Part shown: positions 1 to 10,355 of the stretch, piece by piece
Layout: each line of letters begins with the position of its first letter
Numbering within the stretch: position 1 is the first letter of the stretch
Assembly (NCBI GenBank): GCA_004565275.1
Contig: SDOX01000118.1
Location: forward strand, 48,274 to 112,273
Source: Nannochloropsis salina CCMP1776
Lineage: Eukaryota > Sar > Eustigmatophyceae > Eustigmatales > Monodopsidaceae
DNA length: 64,000 nucleotides
Direction of reading: 5' to 3'
Program-made: the position numbers and the translations under genes
Notes under the pieces: model-generated
Databases searched by the model: none
What the model saw: the letters and a program-made list of their open reading frames with translations, nothing else
What the model was told of the DNA's origin: nothing

Positions 1-3000
1 CCTCCCTCCCTCCCTTCCTCCCTCCCTTCCTCCTCCACCCCCGCCCCCTCCGATCGGCTCTCGGAAGAAGAGGAAGAAGCGAAGCGCCGCGCCAGTCCTG
101 AGACGCTGGAAAAACTTGTTCAAAATTTCAAATTTCGGCGATGTTTCGGTTATGACTGGACGTTCCCCCTTCCGCTCCTCCGCGACACTTTCCTCCCTTG
201 CTCCACCAGCCAACCCGCCCTCCCTCCCGCCCAGTCCCCCGCCCTCCCCCCGACCTTCACCATCGACTCCCCCGTCCTTATTCGCGCCCTTGACTATCTG
301 CACGCATTGGGCAAACGCTTCCCTCACACCGCTTCCTCCGGCCCGTCCTCCCTCCCGACCTCCGTCCCGACCTCCCTCCCGACCTCCCGATACCTGACCC
401 TCCACGCCTGCACCCTCCTCGTGCGGTACGTGGCCCTCCGCCCCGCCTCGGTGCAGACCCTCCTTCTCCTTGACCGGGCGCCTGCTGCTTTCTTCCTCGC
501 GCTCAAGTCGGACCTGAGGCAGATCGGTACGCTTCCTCCCTTCCTCCCTCCCTCCCTCCCTCCCTCTCTCCCTCTCTCCCTCTCTCCCTCCCTCAACCCG
601 ACAAAAGGCTGCCTCCCCTTTTTTTGCCTCCCCCCTTTCTTCCCTCCTTGTGACAAAAGCCATTTTCCTAACCATGACCTCCTCCTCCCTCCCCCTTCCC
701 TCCCTCCCTCCCTCCCTCCCTCCCTCCCTCCCTCCTCCCTCCCTCCCTCCTCCCCAGGCGGCCGCATCCTCAAGGACTTCTTCGAGATCTCCTACGCCTG
801 CCGCTACCCCGGCCAGCACGCCTCTCTCACCCGAAGCCTGGGGAAGGAGGGGGGGAGGGAGCTGACGGAGGAAGGGAAGGCTTGGGAGGCGCGCGTCTTG
901 GAGGGGGAGGAAGAGCTCTTGTTGGCCCTCGGGCGAGACTCGTACATGCCCGACCCCTACGACCTCTGCCGGCGGGAATTCCTCCCGCCCTCCCCCCGCC
1001 TTCCCCCCCGCCCTCTGAGGAAGGAGGGGCAAACGGGGCCGCCGCGGAGGTGGAGGAGATGGCAGAGAAGCTTCTGGAAAGGAGCGGCTACTCTCTCGTC
1101 AACCTTGTCTTCCCACTCCCTACCGTGGCGGCCGCAGCTGCCTTGGCCGGTCAAGCGTTGCAGCAACACCAACACCTGCTGCGAGGGGGGGGAGGAGGGC
1201 GGGAGGGAGGGCGGGAGGGAGGACCGGGCCTTCCGCCCCTCCACCTGGGCCCGGGGATCAAGCGCTTGGCCGCCCGGGATTGTGGACCGGGAGAACGGAA
1301 CAACCCCCGCACGGTCCAGCGCCTTCTAGAAGCTTCCACCGCCCTCCTCCAGCTGGAGGTCTCCTCCCCCGACATCCGAGACGCCCTCCGCCGGCACCTC
1401 CTCTCCTCCCTCGTCGCTGCCTGCGGCCCCCCCCTCTCCTTGACGGCCCGTCCGCCCGCCCCCGGGCCCACCAACTCCCTCCTCCCCTCCTCCCCCCTCC
1501 CTCCTTCCCTCCCTCCTTCCCTCCCTCCCCTCCCCCCCGGAGACCATCCCCTTCCTTCCCCGCCTCCACCGCGCCCTGCATTTCCTTCCCAGCAAAGTCT
1601 CCTACAAACTCTCGAAAGCGGGCAAGCTCCTCCCGCTCCGGCCCGCCCTCCCCCCCACCCTCCCCCCAGCCCTCCTCCTCCTCCGTTCCCCCACGGACAA
1701 GGCCCTCGCCAACGAAGCGCGAATCGACCAAGCCTGCGGCTTCTCCACTGGCCGTGCCTCCCCATCTGCCCTCCGAGAACTTTTTATTCTCCAAACCCTG
1801 CACGCCCGCCCCCCCCCACCATGGGACCACTCTCCTTTCATCCTCCTTCCCCTGGCACCGGTCCAATCCCTTCCTTCCGCCCCGACGCCCTCGCCCGCCC
1901 TCCCCCCCTCCCACGAGAAGACGGCGGGCAAGGAGGATGAAGGGAAAGAGGAAGGGGCAGAAGAAAGCGGAAACGGGGGCGCCTCCCCCCTCTTGACTTT
2001 CCACGGTTCCGGCCTGGCGTCCGCCCGCCCTCCTTCCTCCCTCTCCTTCGTCTCCTCCCCTCCCCGCCCCTTCTCGTCCTCCCCCCTCGCCTCCTCCACC
2101 GCCCCCAAGAACGGCCTTGCCAACGGCGGACCCAAACGACGCGAAGGGGAGGGCGGGGGCGAGCGCGAGGAGGGAGACGAGGGAGAAGCCACATTACTCG
2201 CCACCTCCCCCTACCTGTACTTGGCCTTCCGACCCGTTTACTACACGTTGGCCAGCCTGCTTCGGCACACCACGGCATCCTCCCGGGGCCCCACCCTCCC
2301 TCCCGCCCTCCTTTGCGTCCTCTCCCGTTCCCTCCTCCAGGGCCTGGCCTGGTGCCACGAGCGAGGGGTGGTGGTGCGCGCTTGGGATATGAACCAGATA
2401 TACGTGGACGAGGAGGGACGCCTTCGCTTGGGCGGGTTTGAAGAAGCCACGCTCTACCATGCGGGGGGGGGGCGGAGGGACATGGGGAGAGGGAGGAAGC
2501 GAAGGAGGGCGGGGGAAAGGGAAAAGGAAAGAGGTAGACTTGGACGTGGGCCGCCGCACTTTGGAAGAAGTGTGGGAGGAAGGAAAACGGCGGCGGAAGA
2601 ATTTAACGGCCCCTGAGGTCCTTTTGGGAGGAGAAGCGAACTTTGCCAGCGACGTCTGGTCGGTAGGATGCGTGCTCTCCGCCCTCCTCCTGGGCCGCCT
2701 CGCCTTCGAAGCCCGGACGGGGCGGCAACTGATGGAACACATCTACCGGGGCGTGGGCTCCTACGACAATGTCTGGAAGCTGGGGCAGTTCTTGCCGTAC
2801 TACCCCCTCTGTAAACCCCAACGGGCCTCCGGGTACGCGCCCCGCACGCACAAACATGTCCGCGAATTGCTCTCAGTGGCCCGGGGGAAGAAGAAATTGC
2901 CAATTTCCGATGAGGCAGCAGCCTTGCTCCCAGCCCTCTTGCATCTGAACCCAATGGAACGACCGAGCGCACGGGAGTGCCTGGAGGTGGCCCCGTACTT

Positions 3001-4021
3001 TCAAATTTTCAAAAAAACGTTGCCAGGGACCCTTATCTCCGGGGTGGGAATCGGAGCGGGAGAAGGGAGCCGGGCGCGCGCGGCGTTGCTGCAGGAGGCG
3101 AAGGACGCGTGGATCCAGATCACGGCGGTCGTCCCTGCCCTCCTCCCAGGCATGTCACCCCGGCCCTTTCAAGGATGGGTGGAGGACGGGAGCGAGGCTG
3201 CGGGGGAGGGTGGAGAAGCACGGAATGGCGGCGGGACTGGGGCCCCAGGCTGGAAAAAGAATCCGGAGGCACTGGCGAAACTTTTCACCTTCTCATCCGG
3301 CGCACCTCCCGATTCCACTGGGAGAAAGGAGGGCAAAGGCAAGGCCGCTTTTGCCTCCTCATCTTCCGGCACGGACTCTCGAGGTGAAAACGGTCGCTCC
3401 CTCCCTTCCTCCCTCATTTCCTCCCTCCCTTCCTCCGCCCCTGGCGCCCGCAGCAGCCAGCCTTCGTCCCTTCCGCCCGAGGTGGACGACGTGGACATGG
3501 AGATCTCGTCGGAGGACGAGGAGAAAAATCGTTCGAAAGCGGCGCGTCGTGCCGACGAAGAGCGGCGGGATGGTGGGAAAACACAGGCAGGGGAAGATAG
3601 GCCCTCTTCCTCTCGCATTGTCGTGAAGGAGGACGGAGAGAGCGAGTGGAGTAGAAGGAGGGAGGGAAGGAGGGAGGGAAGGAGGGAGGGAGGGAGGGAG
3701 GGAGGGAGGGTGAGTGAGCGATCGAGGTCCAGGGGTCGGGAGAGAGAGAGGGAGCGACGCCATGGAGATAGGGAGGACAGACACCGGCGTGGCAGCAGGA
3801 GCCGAAGTCGAGAGAGGAGGAGGGGGGGAGGGGGGGGACGGGACGGGGGAGACAGGGAAGGGGAGAGGGGAGAGGGTGTCGGTGGGCGGAGAGAGGGAGG
3901 GCGGGAGAAGGGGGAGAGAGGGGAGAGAGGAGAAAAAAGAGGAAGATCTGAGCGGAGGTCGCGGTCCCGAGGGCGGGATGGAAGGGAAAGGGAGAGGGAA
4001 AGAGAGCGACGCCGATGGTGA
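1..4021 (+). CDS. CDK-like pseudokinase with C-terminal RS tail (5' partial)
   Basis: No in-frame Met precedes the first coherent residues (from about base 91), so the gene starts outside the window or in an unseen exon. An intron at 527-757 (GTACG...CCCCAG) keeps frame. The first ~300 residues are unrecognised. A kinase fold follows: a PSTAIRE-like helix 'SPSALRELFILQTL' (about 1759-1800), a hinge near 2215, a catalytic loop 'VVVRAWDMNQI' (2368-2400), a Mg-loop 'LRLGGFEEA' (2421-2447), 'TAPEVLLG' (2606-2629) and 'DVWSVGCVL'. The HRD Asp is Ala and the DFG Asp is Gly, so I infer a pseudokinase. The tail at 3713-4018 is rich in RS/RE dipeptides, as in splicing-associated proteins. The frame steps at a C7 run (1003-1009) and a G10 run (2463-2472), probably assembly indels; the CCCT-rich stretch at 1490-1545 may be a further intron. 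The CDK-like assignment is moderate; the exact subfamily is unknown. Confidence 0.6.
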
Positions 4022-5084
4022 GAGAAAGGAGAAGAGAGCCTGCGGAAGTTGAGTAGGAGGGAGAAATGGAAATGAAGGGAAAGGCGTTGTGACCCACTCA
4101 TGTCTTGAGCGAAGGCGCCGTTTGCTGTCGCATCCTCGTCAGCGAGCGGACACAAACGGCATGGACAGTCTCTACTGTGATTTTTGAAAAGAATTTGATG
4201 ACGAATCTCACAGCAGGTGGACGTGAAATTGAAGAAGTAGATACAAATCTAGGGTCGAAGCCGACCTTTCCTTGCATATCTGGTAGGTATAGTAAAGAAA
4301 AAAATATGAAGCACAGCACGTAAGCACAGAGCTTGGGGGATGCGAAGGGTCTACCGTTGCTTTCAGCGTCGCTGACACCGGAGATTCATGCTAGTTGGAC
4401 GTCAGCATTTTTGTACTTGGCTGTTTTGCGCTTGAAAAGGGCTCTCCAAGATAAATGGGGGAAAATGAATTTCACGCTGCGACACAAGCACAAGTTGTGA
4501 TTCTACCGTCAAGAATTACTTCTTTGAGCCGAAGAAAGCCATTTATTTGTCTTGAATGTTCATGGAGGTATTTACACGATATGAAATTTTAATAAGCCTT
4601 AAAAGGCATAAAGCTACAACTTATTTAGAAGTAAATGTGGCAGAAGGCAGATAGCAGCTACTTTCAGTGTGATGTTGATCTTTTTCGTGCACGTAACGGA
4701 AATTCAATTTTTCCAATGCATTTAATGGAGGACCAAACTAGACCTAGAACTATCAGGCGACGTATGCTGCCAATTAAGTCACTTTTATCTTATGCTTTCC
4801 ACTATAGCTTTGTTGGCTTTGTGTGTCTTCTTTCTTTTGTTCAAGCAAAAAATTAGAACTGATGTTGTGTTTGACAGCGATTGCTTCCGCCTTTCTCTCA
4901 ACCTCCAACGAGTTTCGCAGAAACACGCAACCGTGCCAGCCTTGAAGTGGCATTTCATCATTTCATCTTTCACGCGATTCATAATCTTCCCATCTCCATA
5001 GCGAGACAGTAGATATTTCTTTGCAGGGTCTGACATTCAAGTTCTTGTTTTGCTTTCAAACTCTTTCCCTTACCTTCTTCACAG
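4022..5084. other. AT-rich intergenic stretch
   Basis: Base composition shifts sharply from the GC-rich RS tail to AT-rich DNA. Short ORFs on both strands show no recognisable protein. It probably holds the 3' end of the upstream gene and the promoter plus 5' exon(s) of the GTPase gene, whose first coding exon could not be found. Confidence 0.6.
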
Positions 5085-6171
5085 GATTGCTGAGACAACT
5101 GTTCGGGTTGCTTTGATGGGTCCCGCAGGTAAGGCTAATGGCACAAAAGGTATAAATCAAGATTTAGGATCTATTCTACGCGCACCTTCAATTGTCCATA
5201 CTTTTTGAGTCAGATATCTACTTCTAGGAAGGGAGAATCCCACACATTTCTTTCCAAAATCTCATTGAAGAATCCGAAACGCTTTCTGAGGTTTTACTAT
5301 CATTATTTCCTTACGCACTCTTCTCCTATCCCAATCCTTCAGGTGGGGGCAAAAGTACCCTCGCTCAAATCTTGAGATCGGGGCTGTCCGCTAAACCCTC
5401 TTTCTCGTTATCAACGACCTCCACCACCACCTCCTCCTCGTCCTCTTCCTCCTCCTCGTCCTCCTTATCTTTCTCTTTCTCCTCTCCCAACCCCTAACCT
5501 TCCATGGAACACAGGACCCGCGTCCCAATTGTCTATAATCGAACGCCCATCTGCGTCCACGTCATCCTAATCGACCTCGCTGGGGACGTGGCATGCATGG
5601 CAAGCATTTTGGCGCGAAACCCCAAGGTCTATGTGGAGGCGGACCTGGCCGTGCTGTGCATCCAGCCCGTCAGTAAGGAGAATTATATTGCCGCAACCAG
5701 GGCGCTGGATGTATTTAAACGTAAGTGCGAGCCTACAGGCATCAACATATGAAAACAGGTAGAAGGCGTCGCGTGCGCATGCCCGTCTGCCATTTTGTCT
5801 TTTCGAAAGATAAACCTCCCACTCATCCAGCTCCCGCCGTCCCCATTCTCCACCCCGCCCATGCACCAGGTAGAAGTCCTCAAGGAAAGGTCCTCTGCCT
5901 CCTGATGAAAGGAGACGCCCGCCCCTCCCCAGACGACCAGGTCGGCCGGGCCATCCGGCGGTGGGCGGAGCATGCGGAGCGTATGCGCTTTATTGGGTGC
6001 GAACGCCACTCCTTCTACAATATTTCGGCCGCTCAAATCCAACAAATCCTGAAAAGGATAGCCGTGGAAGCGCACAGAGCTTCTCTCATACGGTTGGCCG
6101 CAGAAAGGGAGGAGATGAAGCTAAGGACAAGGCGAAAAAGACTCAGCAATTTATGTTGCGTCGTCACCTAG
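5085..6171 (+). CDS. Divergent Ras-like small GTPase with CaaX box (5' partial)
   Basis: Four exons fit splice rules and phases: 5085-5128, 5343-5385, 5515-5720 and 5870-6171. The 5386-5514 intron has the weakest donor. The joined protein follows Ras order: P-loop MGPAGGGKST, a short effector segment, G3 'LIDLAGD' (about 5567-5587), 'ADLAVLCI', G4 'LLMKGDA' where NKxD is usual, a G5-like 'YNIS' and an amphipathic basic C-terminus ending CVVT, a CaaX prenylation signal. The residue after DxxG is Asp where Ras has Gln61, and the Asn of NKxD is Met, so nucleotide hydrolysis and specificity may be unusual. The upstream start is unresolved; Met at 5116 (MGPAG) would give a protein starting at the P-loop. 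It likely acts at a membrane through prenylation. The superfamily is fairly sure, the subfamily unknown. Confidence 0.6.
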
Positions 6172-6626
6172 TGTAAAAAAATATGAAGAATGCGATAAAA
6201 TAGACAACCACAAAAGTCACACACGGAAGCTTAGGAAGAAACAAGAATGGAGACATACGAGAAGGCATTCGAGGCCCTTTCCTCCAGACTTCCGAATGTG
6301 CTCATTCCCATGGACGTGAGGCTTGACCAGCAAAGGCCAACGTGTTAAAACAGCACACTGCGAGTCCGTACCAAAAGTAGTACGTCGACATAAAAGGGGC
6401 AAGCTGGGCTTGTCATGGTAGAGGCCGTCGCCGAGTGGGTGAGAAAGCTTGCCTGCCCGAGTGAACGAGCCCCTGCCATTGTTTACCCGTCCAGCATCTT
6501 GATTTCACGCACCGCATGGAGTTAAAATCCGTCCACAGATAAAGCGCCATTGCTCGAAGTTTTATAAATGTGGGGTTATCCTCGGTAGAGTGATATCCTT
6601 TGTAGAAAAAATCATGTGACGTCACG
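6172..6626. other. Intergenic stretch
   Basis: About 455 bases between two + strand genes. No convincing ORF or repeat is visible; it presumably holds the GTPase 3' end and the next promoter. Confidence 0.5.
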
Positions 6627-9108
6627 TTGCCTTACGTGTTCAGCAATGTCGAATGTTGTCGGGGCTTCGGACCCGTGCGCCTTCCCCAAAATGGACCTGA
6701 ATGTGTCGCGTCAGTAGCGAGGGTACGTGAGAACTTTTATAATGGGGTAAGTCTCGTAGGTATGGTGCGCAACAAGGATTCGTCGACGTCATCGGCTGGA
6801 ACATTCGTTGGGCACGCACAAGGCTCATGCAGCCAGCTGAACACGATTTCCTTTCCTCCGGCCCCCACAGATGCAAAGGACTTGTTGATCCGTCCACATA
6901 GCCTTCAAAAGAAATCGAAAGCAATGTTGGGGATTTCTAAGGATGATCTAGTTGAGGAGCATAATCACCCCCCTTTACCTGAAGACGTCAGCCATGTCGA
7001 ACTCCTCTCCTTCGTCGAGCACAAAACCTGGAGTCATGAAATAGTTTGGCACGTTTTGCACGATTACCATCCAGAATGGCTCTCACAGATTCCGACAGGG
7101 GGAGAGGAGACGCCTTTGCACGCCCTGGTTCGGACTGGGAACGTCAGGCTTTTGAAAATGCTGCTTGCGGACGTCAGGGACGAGGCGGAGAGTGTAGGCG
7201 AGGAGACGGGAGACAATGGAGAAGCTCTCGAGGCCAAGACTGTCGCCACAAGCCAAACAAACTTGTTGAAGACCAGCATGGGCACAAAACATCCAAGGAA
7301 AGCGTGCTTAGCGATCGATTTGAATGCGCTGGACAGGGCGGGTCGGCGCGTGAAAGACCTCCCGCGCGAACCGAATTTCTCGAAAGAATACCCGGAGATG
7401 CAGCGGTTGATCACAGAGCTCGTCGCATTCGAAGAGCATGCGCACGACGTGGCGATGAAGTTGAAGAAGAGGGTGGCACGGCGCAAGCGGAGGGAGGCTG
7501 GTCAGGAGGGCGGAGGAAAAGGGAAGGAGGGGGGCCACGTCTGGTCGGCCCGGCGAGCCGACGCGGACACAGAAGCAGAAGACGAGGAGGAGGAAGAGGA
7601 AGAGGAAGACGAAGACGAAGAAGACGAAGAAGACGAAGAAGTCCTTGCCACCCGGCTTCTCGCCTCCCTCTCCCGGAACCTGAACTGGATCTCGACCCCT
7701 CACCACAAACCCTGGACCGTCCTCCACATCCTGGTCTCCTCCGGGTATGTTTCCCTGGTCCGACGGCTCCTCCACGTCCCCTGCGCCTGTGCGGGTGGGA
7801 AAATCCGGCTGGCGACACGGACCCGGGACTGTGGAAGGAGCGTGTGGGAGGTGGCAGCTGAGGCGGGGACTGAGGAAGGGATGGCCATGCGGGAGGTATT
7901 GAAGGAGGTCGGGGGGCAGGGGTGGGGAGACGGAGGGTGGAACGGCGACGGAGGGCGGGCAATGGGAGTGAGAGGGGTGGGATCAACAAGCGCCCCTTTC
8001 CCTTACCCTCGCTGTCCACGACTCCTCCCCCCCTCCGCTTCTGGGCCGTTCGCGTCCATAACCGCCCGTTCAAATTTAAACGCATGCGTTAAACTCATCA
8101 CCTTTGTCCGGCACGCCCAAGGCACCCACAATGCGGCCGTGGAGAGGGAGGGGGAGGAGGCGTATCGGTCGTGGGAATGGGAGGACGCCGAGCTCACGGC
8201 AAAGGGAGAGGAGCAGGCGCGGCGACTGGGAGAAGAAGTCAAGGGCGGGGGGAAGGGCGAGGGCGAGGGCGGGAAGATACCGATTGAGTTGGTGGTGGTC
8301 TCACCGTTGCGGCGGACGTTGATGACGGCCGTGCTGGCGTTCGGGGAGCAGGAGGAGGAGGAGGAGGAGGAGGGCAGGGAGGGTGAGGAAGAAGGAGGAA
8401 ACGAACATGACAGGAGCCCAGGGGCGACGTGCGAAGAAGGCGATGACAGTCCCGCCAACGGTCTCAACGGACCATGCCACGGCCCACGTAACGGTCCGTA
8501 CAACGGTTCATGCAACGGTCCATGTAAGGGCCTGGATACCGACGCCAGGCCGGAGGAGGGTGCGGGGACCCAAAAACGGCGGAGGAAGAGGAGGCGGCCG
8601 CGATTCGTGGCCATGGAGGCGGTGCGAGAAACAGCGGGCGTGGACCCTTGCAACAAAAGGTCGGATCGATCCCTCCTGGCCTCCCGCTTTCCCGGAGTGG
8701 ATTTTTCGGAGGTACGGCAGTTCCTTCGGGGTGGTCTCTCCTTCCCTGCTTCCCTCCCTCCCTCCCTCCCTCCTCTGTGCCCGTCCAGATCGAACGCAGG
8801 CAAGGCCGTCTCACGCCTCCTTCCTTCGCTCCCTTTTTTACAACCCCTCCCCCCCCCCCCTTGGACAGATCCAAAGCGACCCCGACGTCCTGTTTGACCC
8901 TGACGAATGGGAAAGCGAGGCTGGCATGGTCGCGCGTGGGCAGTATTTTCTCCACTGGCTGGCGCGACGGAAAGAAAAGCACGTGGTGGTATGCAGTCAT
9001 GGCTGTTTCTTAATGACCATGTTCGAGAAAGTTCTAGAAGCACCCCGCGACATGCGGGAGTGGTGGGGAAACGCCGAATACCGACGCGTGGCTGTCCTGT
9101 TTCCTTGA
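6627..9108 (+). CDS. Ankyrin-repeat / histidine phosphatase fusion protein
   Basis: Exons 6627-8711 and 8869-9108 join in phase 0 across a 157 bp intron (GTACGG...GGACAG). The N-terminal half has ankyrin-like units ('TPLHALVRTGNVRLLKMLL' near 7110 and 'WTVLHILVSSGYVSLVRRLL' near 7715) separated by an acidic run of about 25 Glu/Asp. The C-terminal half is a histidine-phosphatase (phosphoglycerate-mutase-like) domain: 'FVRHAQGTHN' carries the catalytic RHxxxxxN, 'VVSPLRRTLMTA' the second phosphate-pocket Arg, and 'VVVCSHGCFL' in exon 2 the second catalytic His. A low-complexity insert (about 8350-8580) with Asn-Gly-Pro repeats splits the domain. The start could instead be Met at 6762. A phosphatase on small molecules or proteins is likely; the substrate is unknown. 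Confidence 0.8.
8455..8532 (+). repeat. Short repeat coding for Asn-Gly-Pro units
   Basis: Imperfect copies of a 12-15 base unit close to AACGGTCCATGC encode a run of NGP/NGS tripeptides interspersed with Cys or Tyr, inside the phosphatase-domain insert. It is not a GGGA-type tract. Confidence 0.6.
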
Positions 9109-10355
9109 TAGGCGGAAAAGAGCAAGAGAGAGTGGCGAGGGGGACGATGGAAGGGGCCGTTTCTTTCATTCGTGCATGGTTAAGGATGGAGGGAGGGGCG
9201 CCGGGAACGAACACATGCATGGAAGGCACGAGTGACTGCTTCCCTCTCTGAGGGGAAAATCGCGTCCTCATGACATGGCTGAGGTTAAAGGAAGACATTA
9301 ACAAGGGCTCCCCCCGCAAAAAAATGCCGCAACGTAAGCCGTGCACTTGTGCACTATCTTCTTTTTCCCTTTCTTTGGGTACAGTATGTTTAGTCGGCAG
9401 ACAACATCACATCAACTTTGGTCTCTTTCCAGACTCTGTGCGGCATCCAACCTGTCTGTGTGTCACGCTCTTGAGCCGCGCCTTTTCTTGGACACATTTA
9501 AGATTTTACGACGGATAAAATGTAATGCACAGGCACAAAAGGATAAATAGAAATTTTTGAAAACGCCACATGATGAAGCTCTTATCTTTGTTACCCTTTT
9601 TTTGCGAGCGCAATGATCGCTGAAGCAACCTATTTTCTGACTTGATGGTGATTTATGTGAAGATATAATGACGCGAGAAGTTGGAACTCACAAGACAACA
9701 ACACACAGCGAAGGTGAATGGCAAGAACGCCAGCACTCTCTTTGCATCAAATATTCACGACGAAATGCAAGCATTTTCTATGGAAAGCTGGGACTACACT
9801 GTTTACACGGCTGGGGTGTGACTCTTTCTGTAAATTGTAGAAGTGTTTTTTCTCTCGTGAAAGCCAGAGCGATAATTTCTTCTGCAAGAAGAGCGGCACC
9901 GCCCCCACCAAAATCCAGCGGGAAAAACCACACCCGCTCACCGGATCCTTGTCCCACCCCCTTATGCGCGGTTCTATTTCCCACGTGTGTGGCTGGGGCT
10001 CGCCATGGGTTTCTCTGTGCGTGGTATGGGGGCCGGCGGGGCAGGAAATGGGTTGACCGGGGATTTTCTCTTGTCCTTGCCAGGGAGACTGAGTCAACTT
10101 GACCGAGCGCCCACCCGCCTTTAATATTCCCGTTCATGCTGCTTCCGCCCAGGTGGTTACTGTCTTTTCCTCGACAGGGGCACCTTTAAGATGAAGCGGA
10201 ACGGATCGTGTCGAGGTGGTCGAGATGGTTTTCACATTTGTGACCTCCAGTTTCGGGCTGTAGCGTATGATAACGTGCTCAACAATCATGTCTTCCGTAC
10301 GTGTCTACATACTGTGACAGGAACTTCGCGTCAAAAGACACCAAGACAAGAAAGG
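9109..10355. other. Intergenic stretch, mostly AT-rich
   Basis: Downstream of the phosphatase gene and upstream of the FNR-like gene. ORFs here (for example 9668-10102) have no recognisable content. An in-frame Met at 10191 upstream of the chosen start of the next gene makes part of this a possible coding extension. Confidence 0.5.

Noticed and set aside
694-744. CCCT tracts as CRISPR or satellite arrays
   Set aside because: They are simple tetranucleotide microsatellites without spacers; several lie in introns.
1-4021. Reading frame breaks as evidence that the CDK-like gene is a pseudogene
   Set aside because: Breaks fall in G10 and C7 runs, and conserved protein resumes immediately; IF-2 shows the same pattern.
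3169-4155. Long minus-strand ORF opposite the RS tail
   Set aside because: It is the Ser/Leu/Pro shadow of an Arg/Ser/Gly-coding strand made open by purine-rich repeats.
4098-5036. Small ORFs in the AT-rich spacer
   Set aside because: Short, overlapping on both strands, no family similarity seen.
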